Positions 1 to 9,128 of a stretch of DNA of 64,000 nucleotides are shown one piece after another. Under the pieces are notes generated by a model. That model was not told where the DNA came from. It ran no database searches and saw nothing but the letters and a program-made list of their open reading frames with translations. Each line of letters starts with the position of its first letter. Positions within the stretch are counted from its first letter, which is position 1. Both the position numbers and the translations under genes were made by a program. This stretch comes from Pseudoalteromonas sp. S16_S37. GTDB taxonomy: Bacteria > Pseudomonadota > Gammaproteobacteria > Enterobacterales > Alteromonadaceae. Where the stretch lies: assembly GCF_014694405.1 (NCBI RefSeq), contig NZ_JAAUWV010000007.1, positions 1-64,000 on the forward strand, read 5' to 3'.

Positions 1-7
1 TAATCTC

Positions 8-53
8 CATTTTGCAAGGTTTTGAGGGGTGAGAAAACAAACGTTGCAAAATG
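8..53. repeat. Short inverted repeat at the window start
   Basis: The ten bases CATTTTGCAA at 8-17 recur as their exact reverse complement TTGCAAAATG at 44-53, with 26 bases between. It lies beyond the point where the sulfatase remnant loses its reading frame, so it may belong to whatever replaced the rest of that gene or to a transcription signal. No protein can be read here. The function is unknown. Confidence 0.35.
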
Positions 54-105
54 AGGATAGTAAGATCGTTTAGATCATCAAGAAGATCAATGCATTAAGT
101 GATTT

Positions 106-578
106 TCAGTGTCGACTATATAGCTCGAGTCTATCAGGGTTAAGTTGACCTGAAATAGAATTACTCACTAAAGCTTGCTGTGTACCGGGTACTAAAATAT
201 CTTCGTCTGACAGGTGCCATTTACCTCGATAATAGGTTTGATAACCAGCTTCGCGAAACCATGAGCCCATGGTTGGAACCGTGTTGGGTTCCAGCCAAAA
301 CATATTTTGGTCAAAAGAAGATTTACCAATTCCGGGTGTTTGACTTACCCCATGAAGAGAGGGGTATTGGCCTGTATAAATAGAGGTTCTGCTTGGTGCA
401 CACGCAGTTGAAGCCGCATTATGATTAATAAACTCGATACCGTTTTGGCGCATTTGCAGCAAGCTTTCGCTTTTTTTAGCCTATATGCTTTTGCTTCTGC
501 ATTTTCATAAATGGGTGGAAAGCGTTCCTCGTCGGTGGTGATAATTAAAAAGTTAGGCTGCTTGCCATTAATTTTCAT
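106..578 (-). pseudogene. Sulfatase remnant, frameshifted and truncated
   Basis: Reading leftwards from the ATG at 578, the first reading frame begins MKINGKQPNFLIITTDEERF, the opening of a type I (formylglycine) sulfatase. Near a run of seven A on this strand (plus-strand T run, about 472-478) the frame shifts. The continuation in the next frame holds the sulfatase signature CAPSR, whose Cys is normally converted to formylglycine, and the conserved GKWHLSD stretch. The second frame stops at 106 after about 118 residues, whereas sulfatases usually have 450-550, so most of the catalytic domain and C-terminus is missing. A one-base error in the homopolymer could explain the frameshift but not the truncation. 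A dead gene is the best reading. Confidence 0.75.
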
Positions 579-684
579 GGGAATGTCCTTGTAGCTATGC
601 GGGTTACTCGCAACCAGTGTAATTCAATTTTTGAACTTGCTAGCGCATTAAGCTACAAGGAGGTAATTATTGTGGGTTTTTCGG

Positions 685-1872
685 TTAACTTAGAGTTTTT
701 ATCGCTTCACTTAGCCCCTCTAATGTCATTGGGTACATGCGTTTTTGCACTACCTCTTCAATAAGCCCAATAGAATGGTAATAAGGCCAATACTCTTTTG
801 GCTGAGGATTCAGCCAAACTACTTTTTCAAAATGATTGGTTAAGCGCTGTAACCACACAGAGCCTGGTTCTTGGTTCCAATGCTCAACACTGCCACCTGG
901 ATAGGCTATTTCATAGGGACCCATGGTAGCATCGCCAACAAATATCAATCGATAGTCTTTACCAAAGCGGTTAATTAACTGATAAGTATCAATTAGGCTT
1001 GATTGGCGACGTGCATTGTCTCGCCATACATGTTCGTAAACACAATTGTGGAAGTAAAAAAACTCCAGATGTTTAAATTCACTATGTGCTGCACTAAAGA
1101 GTTGTTCACATAAATGAATATAATCATCCATAGAGCCACCAATATCGAATAGCATCAATACATTGACGGCATTATGTCGCTCTGGTGCCATCCTCACATC
1201 AAGCATTCCGCCTTGTTTAGCTGTAGCGGCAATCGTTTCGTTGAGATCTAACTGAACGCTGGCGCCACTTCGAGCGAACTTACGTAACTTTTTGAGCGCT
1301 AGCTGCATCGTGCGACTCGATATTTCACTATCGGCATCCAGATTACGGTATTGACGTTTGTCCCATACTTTTACCGCTCGGCGTTGACGGTTTGTATCCT
1401 GACCAATTCTTACCCCTTCAGGATTATAGCCATAGGCTCCAAATGGCGACGTTCCGCCAGTGCCTACCCATTTACTTCCCCCTGCATGTCTTTTTTGCTG
1501 CTCTGCTAGGCGTTGCTTTAGGGTTTCCATCAGTTTGTCGAGTCCACCCATGGCTTCAATTTGCGCTTTTTGCTCTTCAGTAAGATGCTTTTCGAATTCT
1601 TTACGTAACCAATCATCTGGTAAATTGGCGTTCTTTTGCAGCTGGGTTAAAAAATCACTGTCTTCAATGCCCTCAAAATAATCCGCAAATGCCCGGTCGA
1701 ACTTGTCAAACTGGGTTTCATCTTTAATGAATATTGTTTTGCTTAGCTCGTAAAAGGCATCTAGATCTGCAAAAGCCAAACCATGGTTAAGGGCATTCAA
1801 ACAATCAAGCAGCTCTCGTGGCGAGACCTTGAGACCGTACCTTCTGAGTGTAAAAAAGAATTCGATTAGCAT
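685..1872 (-). CDS. VWA-domain protein, CoxE-like
   Basis: A 395-residue soluble protein with no signal peptide or membrane segment. Its C-terminal half is a von Willebrand factor A-type domain of the CoxE family. The metal-site motif reads DIGGS at residues 243-247, the variant usual in CoxE-like proteins rather than DxSxS. A Gly-rich stretch (GGTSPFGAYG, about 138-147) precedes it. The gene starts 4 bases after the stop of the MoxR-type ATPase gene, so the two are surely cotranscribed. MoxR/VWA pairs are generally thought to act as chaperones for metal-cofactor insertion or complex assembly; the client here is unknown. Confidence 0.85.
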   Translation of the reverse strand: MLIEFFFTLRRYGLKVSPRELLDCLNALNHGLAFADLDAFYELSKTIFIKDETQFDKFDRAFADYFEGIEDSDFLTQLQKNANLPDDWLRKEFEKHLTEEQKAQIEAMGGLDKLMETLKQRLAEQQKRHAGGSKWVGTGGTSPFGAYGYNPEGVRIGQDTNRQRRAVKVWDKRQYRNLDADSEISSRTMQLALKKLRKFARSGASVQLDLNETIAATAKQGGMLDVRMAPERHNAVNVLMLFDIGGSMDDYIHLCEQLFSAAHSEFKHLEFFYFHNCVYEHVWRDNARRQSSLIDTYQLINRFGKDYRLIFVGDATMGPYEIAYPGGSVEHWNQEPGSVWLQRLTNHFEKVVWLNPQPKEYWPYYHSIGLIEEVVQKRMYPMTLEGLSEAIKTLS

Positions 1873-1876
1873 CAGA

Positions 1877-2713
1877 TTATCGCTTGCTCATAAATGCTAG
1901 TTTTTCAATTAGGCTGACATCTTGCTCATTTTTAAGTAATGCACCAAACAGTGGCATTAACCCACCTTTGTGAGTATGGTCATGTAATGTTTGTGCATCG
2001 ATATCTTCTGCCATTAACAGTTTTAGCCAATCTAATAGCTCACTGGTGCTGGGCTTTTTCTTTAACCCAGGGATTTCTCTCAATTTAAAGAATGACTCAA
2101 GCGCTCGTTGCACCAAGTCTTGTTTAATATTTGGGTAATGCACATCGATAATCTGTTGCATTTGTTCTGCGGATGGAAAATCAATGTAGTGAAAAAAGCA
2201 GCGACGTAAAAAAGCATCGGGTAGCTCTTTTTCGTTATTTGACGTGATGATGACAATTGGCCTAACTTTTGCGCTAATTTTCTCGCCCGTTTCATAAACA
2301 TGAAACTCCATCTTATCTAGTTCCAATAGTAGGTCGTTTGGAAACTCAATATCCGCCTTATCAATTTCATCAATCAATAATACTGGCCGTTGCTCTCCTT
2401 CAAACGCTTGCCATAACTTGCCTTTTACGATGTAGTTGCTGATATCGTGCACTTTTTTATCACCGAGCTGGCTGTCGCGTAATCGCGAAACGGCATCATA
2501 TTCATACAGCCCTTGTTGAGCTTTTGTCGTTGATTTGATATGCCACTGAATTAGTTCGGTATTGAGGCTATTTGCCAGTTCCTGGGCCAACATGGTTTTG
2601 CCGGTGCCAGGTTCTCCTTTGATCAAAAGGGGTTTTTCTAATACCACAGCCGCATTCACGGCTTGTTTGAGTGCACTACTGGCAATGTAATTACTTGTAC
2701 CTTCGAAGCTCAC
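1877..2713 (-). CDS. MoxR-family AAA+ ATPase
   Basis: A 278-residue AAA+ ATPase. Walker A is GEPGTGKT at residues 33-40, Walker B is LLIDEID at about 112-118, and the sensor-1 region IITSNNEKELPDAFLRRC follows. The length is typical of the family. It is the first gene of a two-gene unit with the downstream VWA protein. MoxR ATPases are thought to remodel proteins together with VWA partners, which bind the client through a metal-dependent site. No neighbouring gene identifies the client, so only the general role is safe. Confidence 0.87.
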   Translation of the reverse strand: MSFEGTSNYIASSALKQAVNAAVVLEKPLLIKGEPGTGKTMLAQELANSLNTELIQWHIKSTTKAQQGLYEYDAVSRLRDSQLGDKKVHDISNYIVKGKLWQAFEGEQRPVLLIDEIDKADIEFPNDLLLELDKMEFHVYETGEKISAKVRPIVIITSNNEKELPDAFLRRCFFHYIDFPSAEQMQQIIDVHYPNIKQDLVQRALESFFKLREIPGLKKKPSTSELLDWLKLLMAEDIDAQTLHDHTHKGGLMPLFGALLKNEQDVSLIEKLAFMSKR

Positions 2714-2796
2714 GTTTATTTCCTAAAGATCTGGTCTGATGAGGTTAGTGTGCCATAAAACAGGGGACGACCTCTAGCGAGTCAACTATTTTCTTC

Positions 2797-3018
2797 CTAA
2801 TCTGCACTGATAAACTTGAAGCGAGGAATTAGCTTACCATCTATTTGAACCTGCTCGTTAAACATCGCTAGGGGTCGTACCCAAAAATCAAAATCACCGT
2901 AAAGCGTTTGGTATACCACCATTTCCTCGCCTGTTTCGCTATGTGTAGCAACATGGTGTACGCAGTATTTAGGTCCTTTGTAATGCTGATAAATCCCGAG
3001 TTTTAATGATTGCTTCAT
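2797..3018 (-). CDS. DUF1653-domain protein
   Basis: A 73-residue protein matching the small DUF1653 family: an opening GIYQHYKGPKYCVHHVA, a central YQTLYGDFDFWVRP and a closing segment near PRFKFI. The whole protein is one domain, and the full family length is present. It has no signal peptide. A good ribosome-binding site (AGGAGC) lies upstream. The upstream end overlaps nothing, because the divergent gene starts at 3081. Its biochemical function is not known. Confidence 0.85.
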   Translation of the reverse strand: MKQSLKLGIYQHYKGPKYCVHHVATHSETGEEMVVYQTLYGDFDFWVRPLAMFNEQVQIDGKLIPRFKFISAD

Positions 3019-3080
3019 TGTTTGCTCCTGTTGCAGTGCTGTATAATCGGTGGTTATGCATTTGCCTATGTGGCGTAAAG

Positions 3081-3560
3081 ATGAATTATATTTCTATAGA
3101 TAAATTTAAGAAAGCTTGGGTATTTAAGCACCTAGACTTGCCAATTGATGAAGCTGATCTTGAAGCAATAAAATTAATGAGCCCAGAGCGCTCAGCAGTG
3201 CTTTGGAGTACCATGGTTTCAAGGGAAAAAGATCACCCTGATTTTTTTACTAAATCAGAATGGCCAGGTGATGAGAAAACTTGGGTGTCGCAGCTAAATT
3301 GGGAGAAACCTTGGGAGTGTGGTGAACAGTACTTGCCTGAGGCGCTATGTGACTTTTTAAAGTGGGAAGATAATACCACGGTCTATTTTTGTTTGAGTCG
3401 TGAGCATGTATTTGAAACACGATTTGATGTTTTTAAACGCTGTTGGCAAAACTTTATGTTTTTGGTCGATGGCAGTTTGCTGCTAGGAAAGAAACGCCAA
3501 GGCGTTGTGCAGTTTTTGGAAAATGGCCAAGCTAAGCTTGGTGAGCGTCCGAAAAGCTAG
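3081..3560 (+). CDS. DUF2947-family protein
   Basis: A 159-residue acidic, Trp-rich cytoplasmic protein beginning MNYISIDKFKKAWVF. I recognise it as the DUF2947 family of Vibrio and Pseudoalteromonas. The frame is open further upstream to 3006, but the extra Cys-rich residues look unlike protein and would overlap the divergent DUF1653 gene, so the ATG at 3081 was chosen. No catalytic motif is evident and the function is unknown. It is divergent from the DUF1653 gene and about 50 bases upstream of the next forward gene. Confidence 0.75.
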   Translation: MNYISIDKFKKAWVFKHLDLPIDEADLEAIKLMSPERSAVLWSTMVSREKDHPDFFTKSEWPGDEKTWVSQLNWEKPWECGEQYLPEALCDFLKWEDNTTVYFCLSREHVFETRFDVFKRCWQNFMFLVDGSLLLGKKRQGVVQFLENGQAKLGERPKS

Positions 3561-3609
3561 CCTGAGTATGCTTACCATGCTATAACTTTTCTCAACTAGC
3601 GGAGGGTGT

Positions 3610-4242
3610 GTGGTAAAGCAACATATAGCAGATACTAAGCAAAGCAATTTATGGCATAACGAGCAAGAACGTTTGCAATTTGCTGAGTTGGTTAATGTAT
3701 TTTATGCACGAGAGATCCCTGCGCTCGCACAGCAGTATAGTGCTGAGCAATTACAACGTAAGTTGCTGAGCTTGCCTTATTATGTTGAGCGTGCGGCGAG
3801 ACATATTACTCAAGGTGAAGTGCCGCTAGAGCTGGATAGTCAAAATGGATGTTGGCTGGCAGTGCAGAAAAAAACGTTGCCACTGTTTGATGAACAAAAA
3901 AATCAAAGTTTTTATAGTGCAACAACATCGGTAGGTTTGGTGGTGCCAGTATTGTTCACAGATGCACAATACTCTCAGGTTGTCATGGACAGCATAGATC
4001 AAGTAAGAGACAATGCGGTACATTGTAACCAATACGGTTGGTTTTCCAGTTCAGGCTTGAGTCATCAACATGACTTTAGGTTATTCAAACCAACTAAACA
4101 GCTAATGGTTGCAGCGTGTTGTGGTCACCGTTGGCAATATGGAAAAGTTGTCACGCCACGCGTGTTAAGCCTAAGAGAAATGCTGCTGGCCAGCATGATA
4201 AATTGGACCAATGTTAAAGCACCAAAACAACGACATCATTAA
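3610..4242 (+). CDS. Hypothetical protein, unrecognised
   Basis: A 210-residue protein that I do not recognise. It starts at GTG, with GGAGG four bases upstream, a tight spacing; no better start is seen. The N-terminal half is helical and charged, including PALAQQYSAEQLQRKLLSLPYY. The C-terminal half includes the Cys pair ACCGHRW near residue 177. There is no signal peptide, no convincing membrane segment and no known catalytic motif. It lies 40 bases before ftsB and may be a lineage-specific gene read with it. Codon use resembles its neighbours. Confidence 0.6.
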   Translation: MVKQHIADTKQSNLWHNEQERLQFAELVNVFYAREIPALAQQYSAEQLQRKLLSLPYYVERAARHITQGEVPLELDSQNGCWLAVQKKTLPLFDEQKNQSFYSATTSVGLVVPVLFTDAQYSQVVMDSIDQVRDNAVHCNQYGWFSSSGLSHQHDFRLFKPTKQLMVAACCGHRWQYGKVVTPRVLSLREMLLASMINWTNVKAPKQRHH

Positions 4243-4282
4243 TCCGCTTTACGCAATATCCTGGCATCTGGGAGGCTAGGCT

Positions 4283-4576
4283 ATGCGCTTATTTCAAATA
4301 GTACTATTATGTTTGGCTGCGTTTTTACAATATCGCTTGTGGTTTGCAAATAATGGCATTCAAGATTACACCAGAATTAAAAGTACGGTTGAGTCTCATC
4401 AGGAACTTAATACTAAATTATCCAAACGCAATAAATTACTCAAAGCAGATATAGAAGACCTAAAGCTTGGCTTGGAAGGTGTTGAAGAGCGCGCACGCCA
4501 TGAGTTAGGCATGATCAAAGAAAACGAAACATTTATTCGAGTACTTCCTAGAAAACATCATGAAGCAAACAATTAA
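4283..4576 (+). CDS. ftsB: Cell division protein FtsB
   Basis: A 97-residue bitopic membrane protein. A single N-terminal membrane segment (LFQIVLLCLAAFLQYRLWF, residues 2-20) is followed by a periplasmic coiled coil (about 28-70) and the conserved end ERARHELGMIKENETFIRVL. FtsB joins FtsL and FtsQ in the divisome and transmits the signal that activates septal wall synthesis. The length fits the family. Its 3' end overlaps the start of ispD by 17 bases, the arrangement common in gammaproteobacteria, and argues for translational coupling. Confidence 0.95.
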   Translation: MRLFQIVLLCLAAFLQYRLWFANNGIQDYTRIKSTVESHQELNTKLSKRNKLLKADIEDLKLGLEGVEERARHELGMIKENETFIRVLPRKHHEANN

Positions 4577-5252
4577 AATAGCAGCAGTGGTGCCAGCCGC
4601 TGGTGTTGGAAGCCGAATGCAAGTGACGCATCCCAAGCAATACTTAAAGATTGCGGATAAAACCATTCTAGAACACACTTTAAACAAACTTGGGCAATTG
4701 CCTGAGCTTAATAAAATAGTTGTTGCAGTAAGCGAAACCGACGACTATTTCAAAGCTTTGCCTTTGCTTGATGAGCGGATCACAGCGGTAAATGGTGGCA
4801 AAGAGCGCGCAGATTCGGTGCTCAATGCGCTGCAGGCGCTTGCGCAAGACAAACCGGATTGGGTGCTAGTGCATGATGCGGCTCGCCCGCTCGTCAGTGT
4901 TGAAGATATACAAACTTTGATAACACAATGTGTTGCTGATGGCGAAGGGGGCATTCTTGCCGCTCGTGTTAAAGACACCATTAAAAGAGGTGCTACGCAC
5001 AGTTTAGAAACGGTACCGCGTGAGCAGTTATGGCAGGCTTTAACCCCACAGTTTTTCCCCTACCAAGCTCTAAAAGATGCACTGCAGCGGGCGCTTGATA
5101 ATGCGGTTGTCATTACCGATGAAGCCTCAGCTATGGAGTGGGCGCAACACCCTGTTAAATTGATCCCAGGACGTAGTGACAATATAAAAATCACAACGCC
5201 AGAAGATTATGATTTAGCGTGCTTTTTAATTTCCAAGCAAGAGAGTAAATAA
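4560..5252 (+). CDS. ispD: 2-C-methyl-D-erythritol 4-phosphate cytidylyltransferase
   Basis: Third enzyme of the MEP isoprenoid pathway, joining CTP and MEP to give CDP-methylerythritol. The 230 residues carry the nucleotide-binding opening PAAGVGSRM (12-20), the HPKQY motif, GGKERADSV (79-87) and VHDAARPLV (104-112). The length is normal. It overlaps ftsB by 17 bases and its stop overlaps the ispF start by one base, so the three genes form a tight unit. Confidence 0.96.
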   Translation: MKQTIKIAAVVPAAGVGSRMQVTHPKQYLKIADKTILEHTLNKLGQLPELNKIVVAVSETDDYFKALPLLDERITAVNGGKERADSVLNALQALAQDKPDWVLVHDAARPLVSVEDIQTLITQCVADGEGGILAARVKDTIKRGATHSLETVPREQLWQALTPQFFPYQALKDALQRALDNAVVITDEASAMEWAQHPVKLIPGRSDNIKITTPEDYDLACFLISKQESK

Positions 5253-5728
5253 TGATTAGAATTGGTCATGGCTTCGATGTGCACAAGTTTGGTGGCGAGG
5301 GTCCATTAACTATCTGCGGAGAAAAAATTCCTTATGCACAAGGCTTTATTGCTCACTCGGATGGCGATGTAGCCATTCATGCTTTGTGTGATGCTCTGCT
5401 TGGCGCGTTGGCTCTTGGTGATATAGGCAAACACTTCCCTGATACCTCGCAAGAGTTTGCCGGTATAGATAGTCGTATATTGCTGCGCCGCGTTGTTTCG
5501 CAAATGCAATCCATGGGATATAAATTAGGTAATTGCGACGTTACCATAGTTGCGCAAGCGCCTAAGATGCGCCCGCACATTGACAATATGCGAGCAAATC
5601 TAGCATCAGATTGCCAAGCGGATATTTCGCAAGTTAACGTCAAGGCGACAACGACAGAAAAACTTGGTTTTGAAGGTCGTAAAGAAGGCATTTCGGCGCA
5701 CGCGGTGGTGGTGTTACTCAAATCATGA
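5252..5728 (+). CDS. ispF: 2-C-methyl-D-erythritol 2,4-cyclodiphosphate synthase
   Basis: Fifth enzyme of the MEP pathway, cyclising CDP-methylerythritol 2-phosphate with loss of CMP. The 158 residues show the zinc ligands D9 and H11 (GFDVHKF), the HSDGDV loop at 35-40, H43, and the closing motif [20 protein letters not shown]. It acts as a cytoplasmic trimer. The start overlaps the ispD stop and its end overlaps the truD start by four bases (ATGA), indicating coupled translation. Confidence 0.97.
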   Translation: MIRIGHGFDVHKFGGEGPLTICGEKIPYAQGFIAHSDGDVAIHALCDALLGALALGDIGKHFPDTSQEFAGIDSRILLRRVVSQMQSMGYKLGNCDVTIVAQAPKMRPHIDNMRANLASDCQADISQVNVKATTTEKLGFEGRKEGISAHAVVVLLKS

Positions 5729-6768
5729 ATGAACTAAATTATTTATATGGTAAACCGCAATCTAAAGCAGACTTCAAAACGAATGCTGAAGATTTTATGG
5801 TGGATGAAATATTAGACATTCCACTGAGCGCAGAGGGCGAACATGTTTGTTTGCAGATAATAAAAAAAGGCGAAAATACAGCATACGTTGCAAAGCAAAT
5901 TGCAAAGCTTGCTAATGTTGCACCAAGAGATGTGAGTTATGCTGGTTTAAAAGACCGCCATGGTGTTTGTAGTCAGTGGTTTAGCGTGCCTGTTGCGATA
6001 AAAAAGCATATCGATTTTAGTGCGCTAAACAGTGACAGTATATTTGTAGTAAAACAAGTTCGCCATAACCGCAAATTACGCACGGGCTGCCACAGCGGTA
6101 ATCAGTTTCAAATCACCTTACGTAATGTCGATGTGCCGCTAGATATTCTTTCTAGGATCAATGCTGTAAGACAAGGGGTTCCTAACTACTTTGGTGAGCA
6201 ACGTTTTGGTCATGATGGTCATAACCTAGAGATGGCAGAACGTTTATTTGGAGGCGAACAGATCCGCGATAAAAAGCTTCGTGGCATCGTGATCTCTGCT
6301 GCGCGCTCGCATATTTTTAATCAGCTCGTCAGTTTACGCGTTGAACATCATGGGTTAGCCAAAACTTGGCATCGAGAAGTTTTCTTATTAAACGGCAGCA
6401 ATGCGTTTTTTGAAGATGATATTAGTGATGAGATAATCGCGCGTTTAACAGGTGGTGATATTTTGCTATCTGCACCTATGGTTGGAAAAGGTGATAAAGG
6501 CTTAGTTGCGCAAGAAAGGCAATGGTTACAACCATATAGTGCTTGGCAACAAGGGCTTGGACAGTTAGGCTTAAAAGTAGAAAGGCGGGCCTTACGTTTA
6601 GTGCCAAAAGATTTGCAAGTACAAACGATAGACAGCAGCACAATCAAGCTGTCATTTAGTCTGCCAAAAGGAACATTTGCTACTGCTGTACTCAGAGAGC
6701 TGGTACAGCATAGAGATGCCAGTAAAGACAACTTAACTCAAGAGGTAGTTGATGAGGATCTTGCTTAG
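5725..6768 (+). CDS. truD: tRNA pseudouridine(13) synthase TruD
   Basis: Converts U13 of tRNA-Glu to pseudouridine. The 347 residues contain the motif YAGLKDRHG (72-80), whose Asp is the catalytic residue in the family, and the NYFGEQRFG motif near 154, followed by the TRUD insertion domain. The length agrees with E. coli TruD. The ATG overlaps the ispF stop, and the surE start lies within its last codons, continuing the coupled run. Confidence 0.95.
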   Translation: MNELNYLYGKPQSKADFKTNAEDFMVDEILDIPLSAEGEHVCLQIIKKGENTAYVAKQIAKLANVAPRDVSYAGLKDRHGVCSQWFSVPVAIKKHIDFSALNSDSIFVVKQVRHNRKLRTGCHSGNQFQITLRNVDVPLDILSRINAVRQGVPNYFGEQRFGHDGHNLEMAERLFGGEQIRDKKLRGIVISAARSHIFNQLVSLRVEHHGLAKTWHREVFLLNGSNAFFEDDISDEIIARLTGGDILLSAPMVGKGDKGLVAQERQWLQPYSAWQQGLGQLGLKVERRALRLVPKDLQVQTIDSSTIKLSFSLPKGTFATAVLRELVQHRDASKDNLTQEVVDEDLA

Positions 6769-7498
6769 TAATGACGACGGTGTACATGCCAAAGGGATTG
6801 AAGTTTTATACAAAGCACTCATTCAAATTGCAGAGGTCACTGTTGTAGCTCCAGATAGAAACTGCAGCGGTGCGAGTAACTCTCTGACGTTATTGAATCC
6901 ATTACGTGCAACTGTATTAGATAATGGTTTTATATCAGTTAATGGTACGCCAACAGACTGCGTTCACTTAGGTGTTAACCAGTTAATGGCTGAGCCGCCA
7001 GACTTAGTGGTGGCCGGAATTAACAATGGCGCAAATTTGGGGGACGATACTCTTTATTCTGGTACTGTTGCTGCTGCAAGTGAAGGGCGTCATTTAGGGC
7101 TACCTGCCATTGCGGTTTCATTATGCTCCAAACAGGAAAATCATTATGAAACTGCTGCACAGGTGACTTTGGATATCATTAAGCAATTGCGAACTCACCC
7201 ACTACCCAAAGATCAAATCATCAATATCAATGTACCGAATGTAGCGCTTACTGAATTAAAAGGCATAAAAGTGTGTCGCCTAGGAGCGAGACACAAGGCA
7301 GAAACAATGACTAAGCAACAAGATCCGTGGGGCCGAGATATATTTTGGTACGGTAATTTAGGGAGTGAAAGTGACGCGGGTGAAGGTACTGATTTTCACG
7401 CGATTAATCATGGCTATGCTGCCATTACCCCCCTAAAAGTAGATATGACAGCCCATGAAAGTCTAGAAGCTATGTCTAATTGGTTATCAGAGGCGTAA
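6752..7498 (+). CDS. surE: 5'/3'-nucleotidase SurE
   Basis: A divalent-metal nucleoside monophosphate phosphatase that supports stationary-phase survival. The protein of 248 residues begins [15 protein letters not shown], with the DD metal pair at residues 8-9, a Ser/Asn loop SGASNSLT and the conserved [20 protein letters not shown]. The ATG at 6752 was chosen over an adjacent TTG because AGAGG lies six bases upstream and family members begin MRIL. It overlaps truD by 17 bases and its own end lies just before pcm. Confidence 0.95.
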   Translation: MRILLSNDDGVHAKGIEVLYKALIQIAEVTVVAPDRNCSGASNSLTLLNPLRATVLDNGFISVNGTPTDCVHLGVNQLMAEPPDLVVAGINNGANLGDDTLYSGTVAAASEGRHLGLPAIAVSLCSKQENHYETAAQVTLDIIKQLRTHPLPKDQIININVPNVALTELKGIKVCRLGARHKAETMTKQQDPWGRDIFWYGNLGSESDAGEGTDFHAINHGYAAITPLKVDMTAHESLEAMSNWLSEA

Positions 7499-7503
7499 TA
7501 ACT

Positions 7504-8142
7504 GTGCTAAATAGCTATAAACGCAGCGCCAGCGCTTTAGTTCAGTTGCTCAAAGAGCAAGGCGTAGCAGACGAACAAGTGTTAAAGGTGATGCAAGAAA
7601 CGCCTCGGCATATGTTTGTTGACGATGTACTAAAACATAAATCTTATGAGAATACCGCATTACCAATAGGTCAAGGACAGACGATTTCACAGCCGTATAT
7701 TGTCGCCAAAATGACAGAAGTACTGCTTCAAGTTGGAGTTACAGGCAAAGTGTTAGAAATTGGCACTGGTTCTGGCTATCAAACTGCCATTTTAGCGCAA
7801 TTGTTCGAAGAAGTTTGTAGTGTTGAGCGTATAAAAGCCTTGCAATGGCAAGCTAAACGTCGACTGCATTTGCTAGATTTATATAATGTCGCTATGAAGC
7901 ATGGGGATGGTTGGCAAGGTTGGCAATCAAAGGCCCCTTTTGCTGGCATCATAGTTACAGCGGCAGCTAAGGAAGTACCTCAACAGTTACTTGAACAACT
8001 TGAAGACAATGGTGCTCTCATTGTACCTTTAGGAGAACAAGAGCAGCACTTAACTTTGTTTGTTCGCAAAGGCGAACACTTTGTGGAGCACCGTTTAGCC
8101 CCTGTACGCTTTGTACCTTTAGTTGCGGGTGATATTATTTAA
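7504..8142 (+). CDS. pcm: Protein-L-isoaspartate O-methyltransferase
   Basis: Repairs isoaspartyl damage in aged proteins by methylating it with S-adenosylmethionine. The 212 residues include the substrate loop [19 protein letters not shown] and the SAM-binding motif [15 protein letters not shown]. The GTG start at 7504 was chosen because a Shine-Dalgarno stretch (cagaggcg) precedes it by about ten bases and it gives the usual family length. A longer reading into surE is possible but unlikely. It sits between surE and nlpD, as in other gammaproteobacteria. Confidence 0.93.
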   Translation: MLNSYKRSASALVQLLKEQGVADEQVLKVMQETPRHMFVDDVLKHKSYENTALPIGQGQTISQPYIVAKMTEVLLQVGVTGKVLEIGTGSGYQTAILAQLFEEVCSVERIKALQWQAKRRLHLLDLYNVAMKHGDGWQGWQSKAPFAGIIVTAAAKEVPQQLLEQLEDNGALIVPLGEQEQHLTLFVRKGEHFVEHRLAPVRFVPLVAGDII

Positions 8143-8243
8143 TCTGACGTGTGCTTGAGTTACAAAGCTCGCCTATGAGTGCTCGGTGTTTTGCTGGCGT
8201 CAATTGTAAAACCATAATAATTATAACTCTCAAAGGGTGAACG

Positions 8244-9071
8244 ATGCTTAAAACATACCTGTTGATCATGACAACTGCTTGTATGTTATTAAGTGGTTGC
8301 AGCAGTCGAACTGCACCTGCTCCTGTAACGAGCTTGGTTATAGGTAAGTCCAGTTCATCACAAAAAATTCATGTGAAAAATAATCGTTATCGCGTGCAAA
8401 AAGGCGACACGTTATTTGCTATTGCTTTCAGTGCAAATAAAGATGTGAGAACAATAGCGCAGATAAATGGTATTCAGCCCCCTTACACTATTTATCCGGG
8501 CCAAGTTATCTATATAGAGCGTCCACAAAATAAAAATAAAAAGCGCAAAAAATACACAGCAAAACAGGATAAGTCCAGTTCTAATAAACAAAAAAATAAC
8601 AAAACTGCTAAAAAAGAACTTGATCAGCCAAAACAACGAGAGTATGTTCAAAAACATAGCAGTAAAAATGACAACGCATCTAAGGCTTTGTTTTCTAATG
8701 AGGTACGTTGGCATTGGCCTGCTGTTGGTAAGGTGACAAAGCACTTTTCTAGCAAAGAAAATGGCTATAAAGGACTTCAAATCACGAATGTGGAAGGGGC
8801 ACCTGTAAAGGCTGCTGCGGATGGCATAGTGGTTTATGCAGGTAATGCGCTACGAGGTTACGGTAATTTAATCATTTTAAAACACAATGATGATTACCTC
8901 AGTGCATACGCGCATAATTCGAAGTTACAGGTCACTGAGCAGCAAAAAGTTAAAGTTGGGCAAAAAATTGCCGAAATGGGTAGTACAGATGCTTCTAAAA
9001 CTGCATTGAGGTTTGAGATTCGTTTTAGAGGGCAAGCTGTCAATCCGGTTAAATATTTGCCAAGTAAGTAG
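8244..9071 (+). CDS. nlpD: Lipoprotein NlpD, murein hydrolase activator
   Basis: An outer-membrane lipoprotein of 275 residues. The signal peptide ends in the lipobox LLSGC, with Cys19 the lipidated residue. A LysM domain (about 48-92, YRVQKGDTLFAIA) is followed by a Lys-rich linker (95-140) and a C-terminal LytM/M23 domain (about 165-272). Active-site residues of true M23 peptidases are missing, for example FEIRF in place of the usual HFE type, as expected for NlpD, which activates the amidase AmiC rather than cutting murein. It lies directly upstream of rpoS; in E. coli the main rpoS promoter is inside nlpD. Confidence 0.93.
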   Translation: MLKTYLLIMTTACMLLSGCSSRTAPAPVTSLVIGKSSSSQKIHVKNNRYRVQKGDTLFAIAFSANKDVRTIAQINGIQPPYTIYPGQVIYIERPQNKNKKRKKYTAKQDKSSSNKQKNNKTAKKELDQPKQREYVQKHSSKNDNASKALFSNEVRWHWPAVGKVTKHFSSKENGYKGLQITNVEGAPVKAAADGIVVYAGNALRGYGNLIILKHNDDYLSAYAHNSKLQVTEQQKVKVGQKIAEMGSTDASKTALRFEIRFRGQAVNPVKYLPSK

Positions 9072-9128
9072 TGACGTTAAGGTTTTACTACGCACAACGT
9101 CACTATTCATTCACTTGGGAGGATGCGT

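Noticed and set aside
5377-5721. 114-codon reverse open frame
   Set aside because: It is antisense to ispF, whose motifs are complete.
6348-6731. 127-codon reverse open frame
   Set aside because: It is antisense to truD and has low-complexity Ser/Leu-rich composition typical of a shadow frame.
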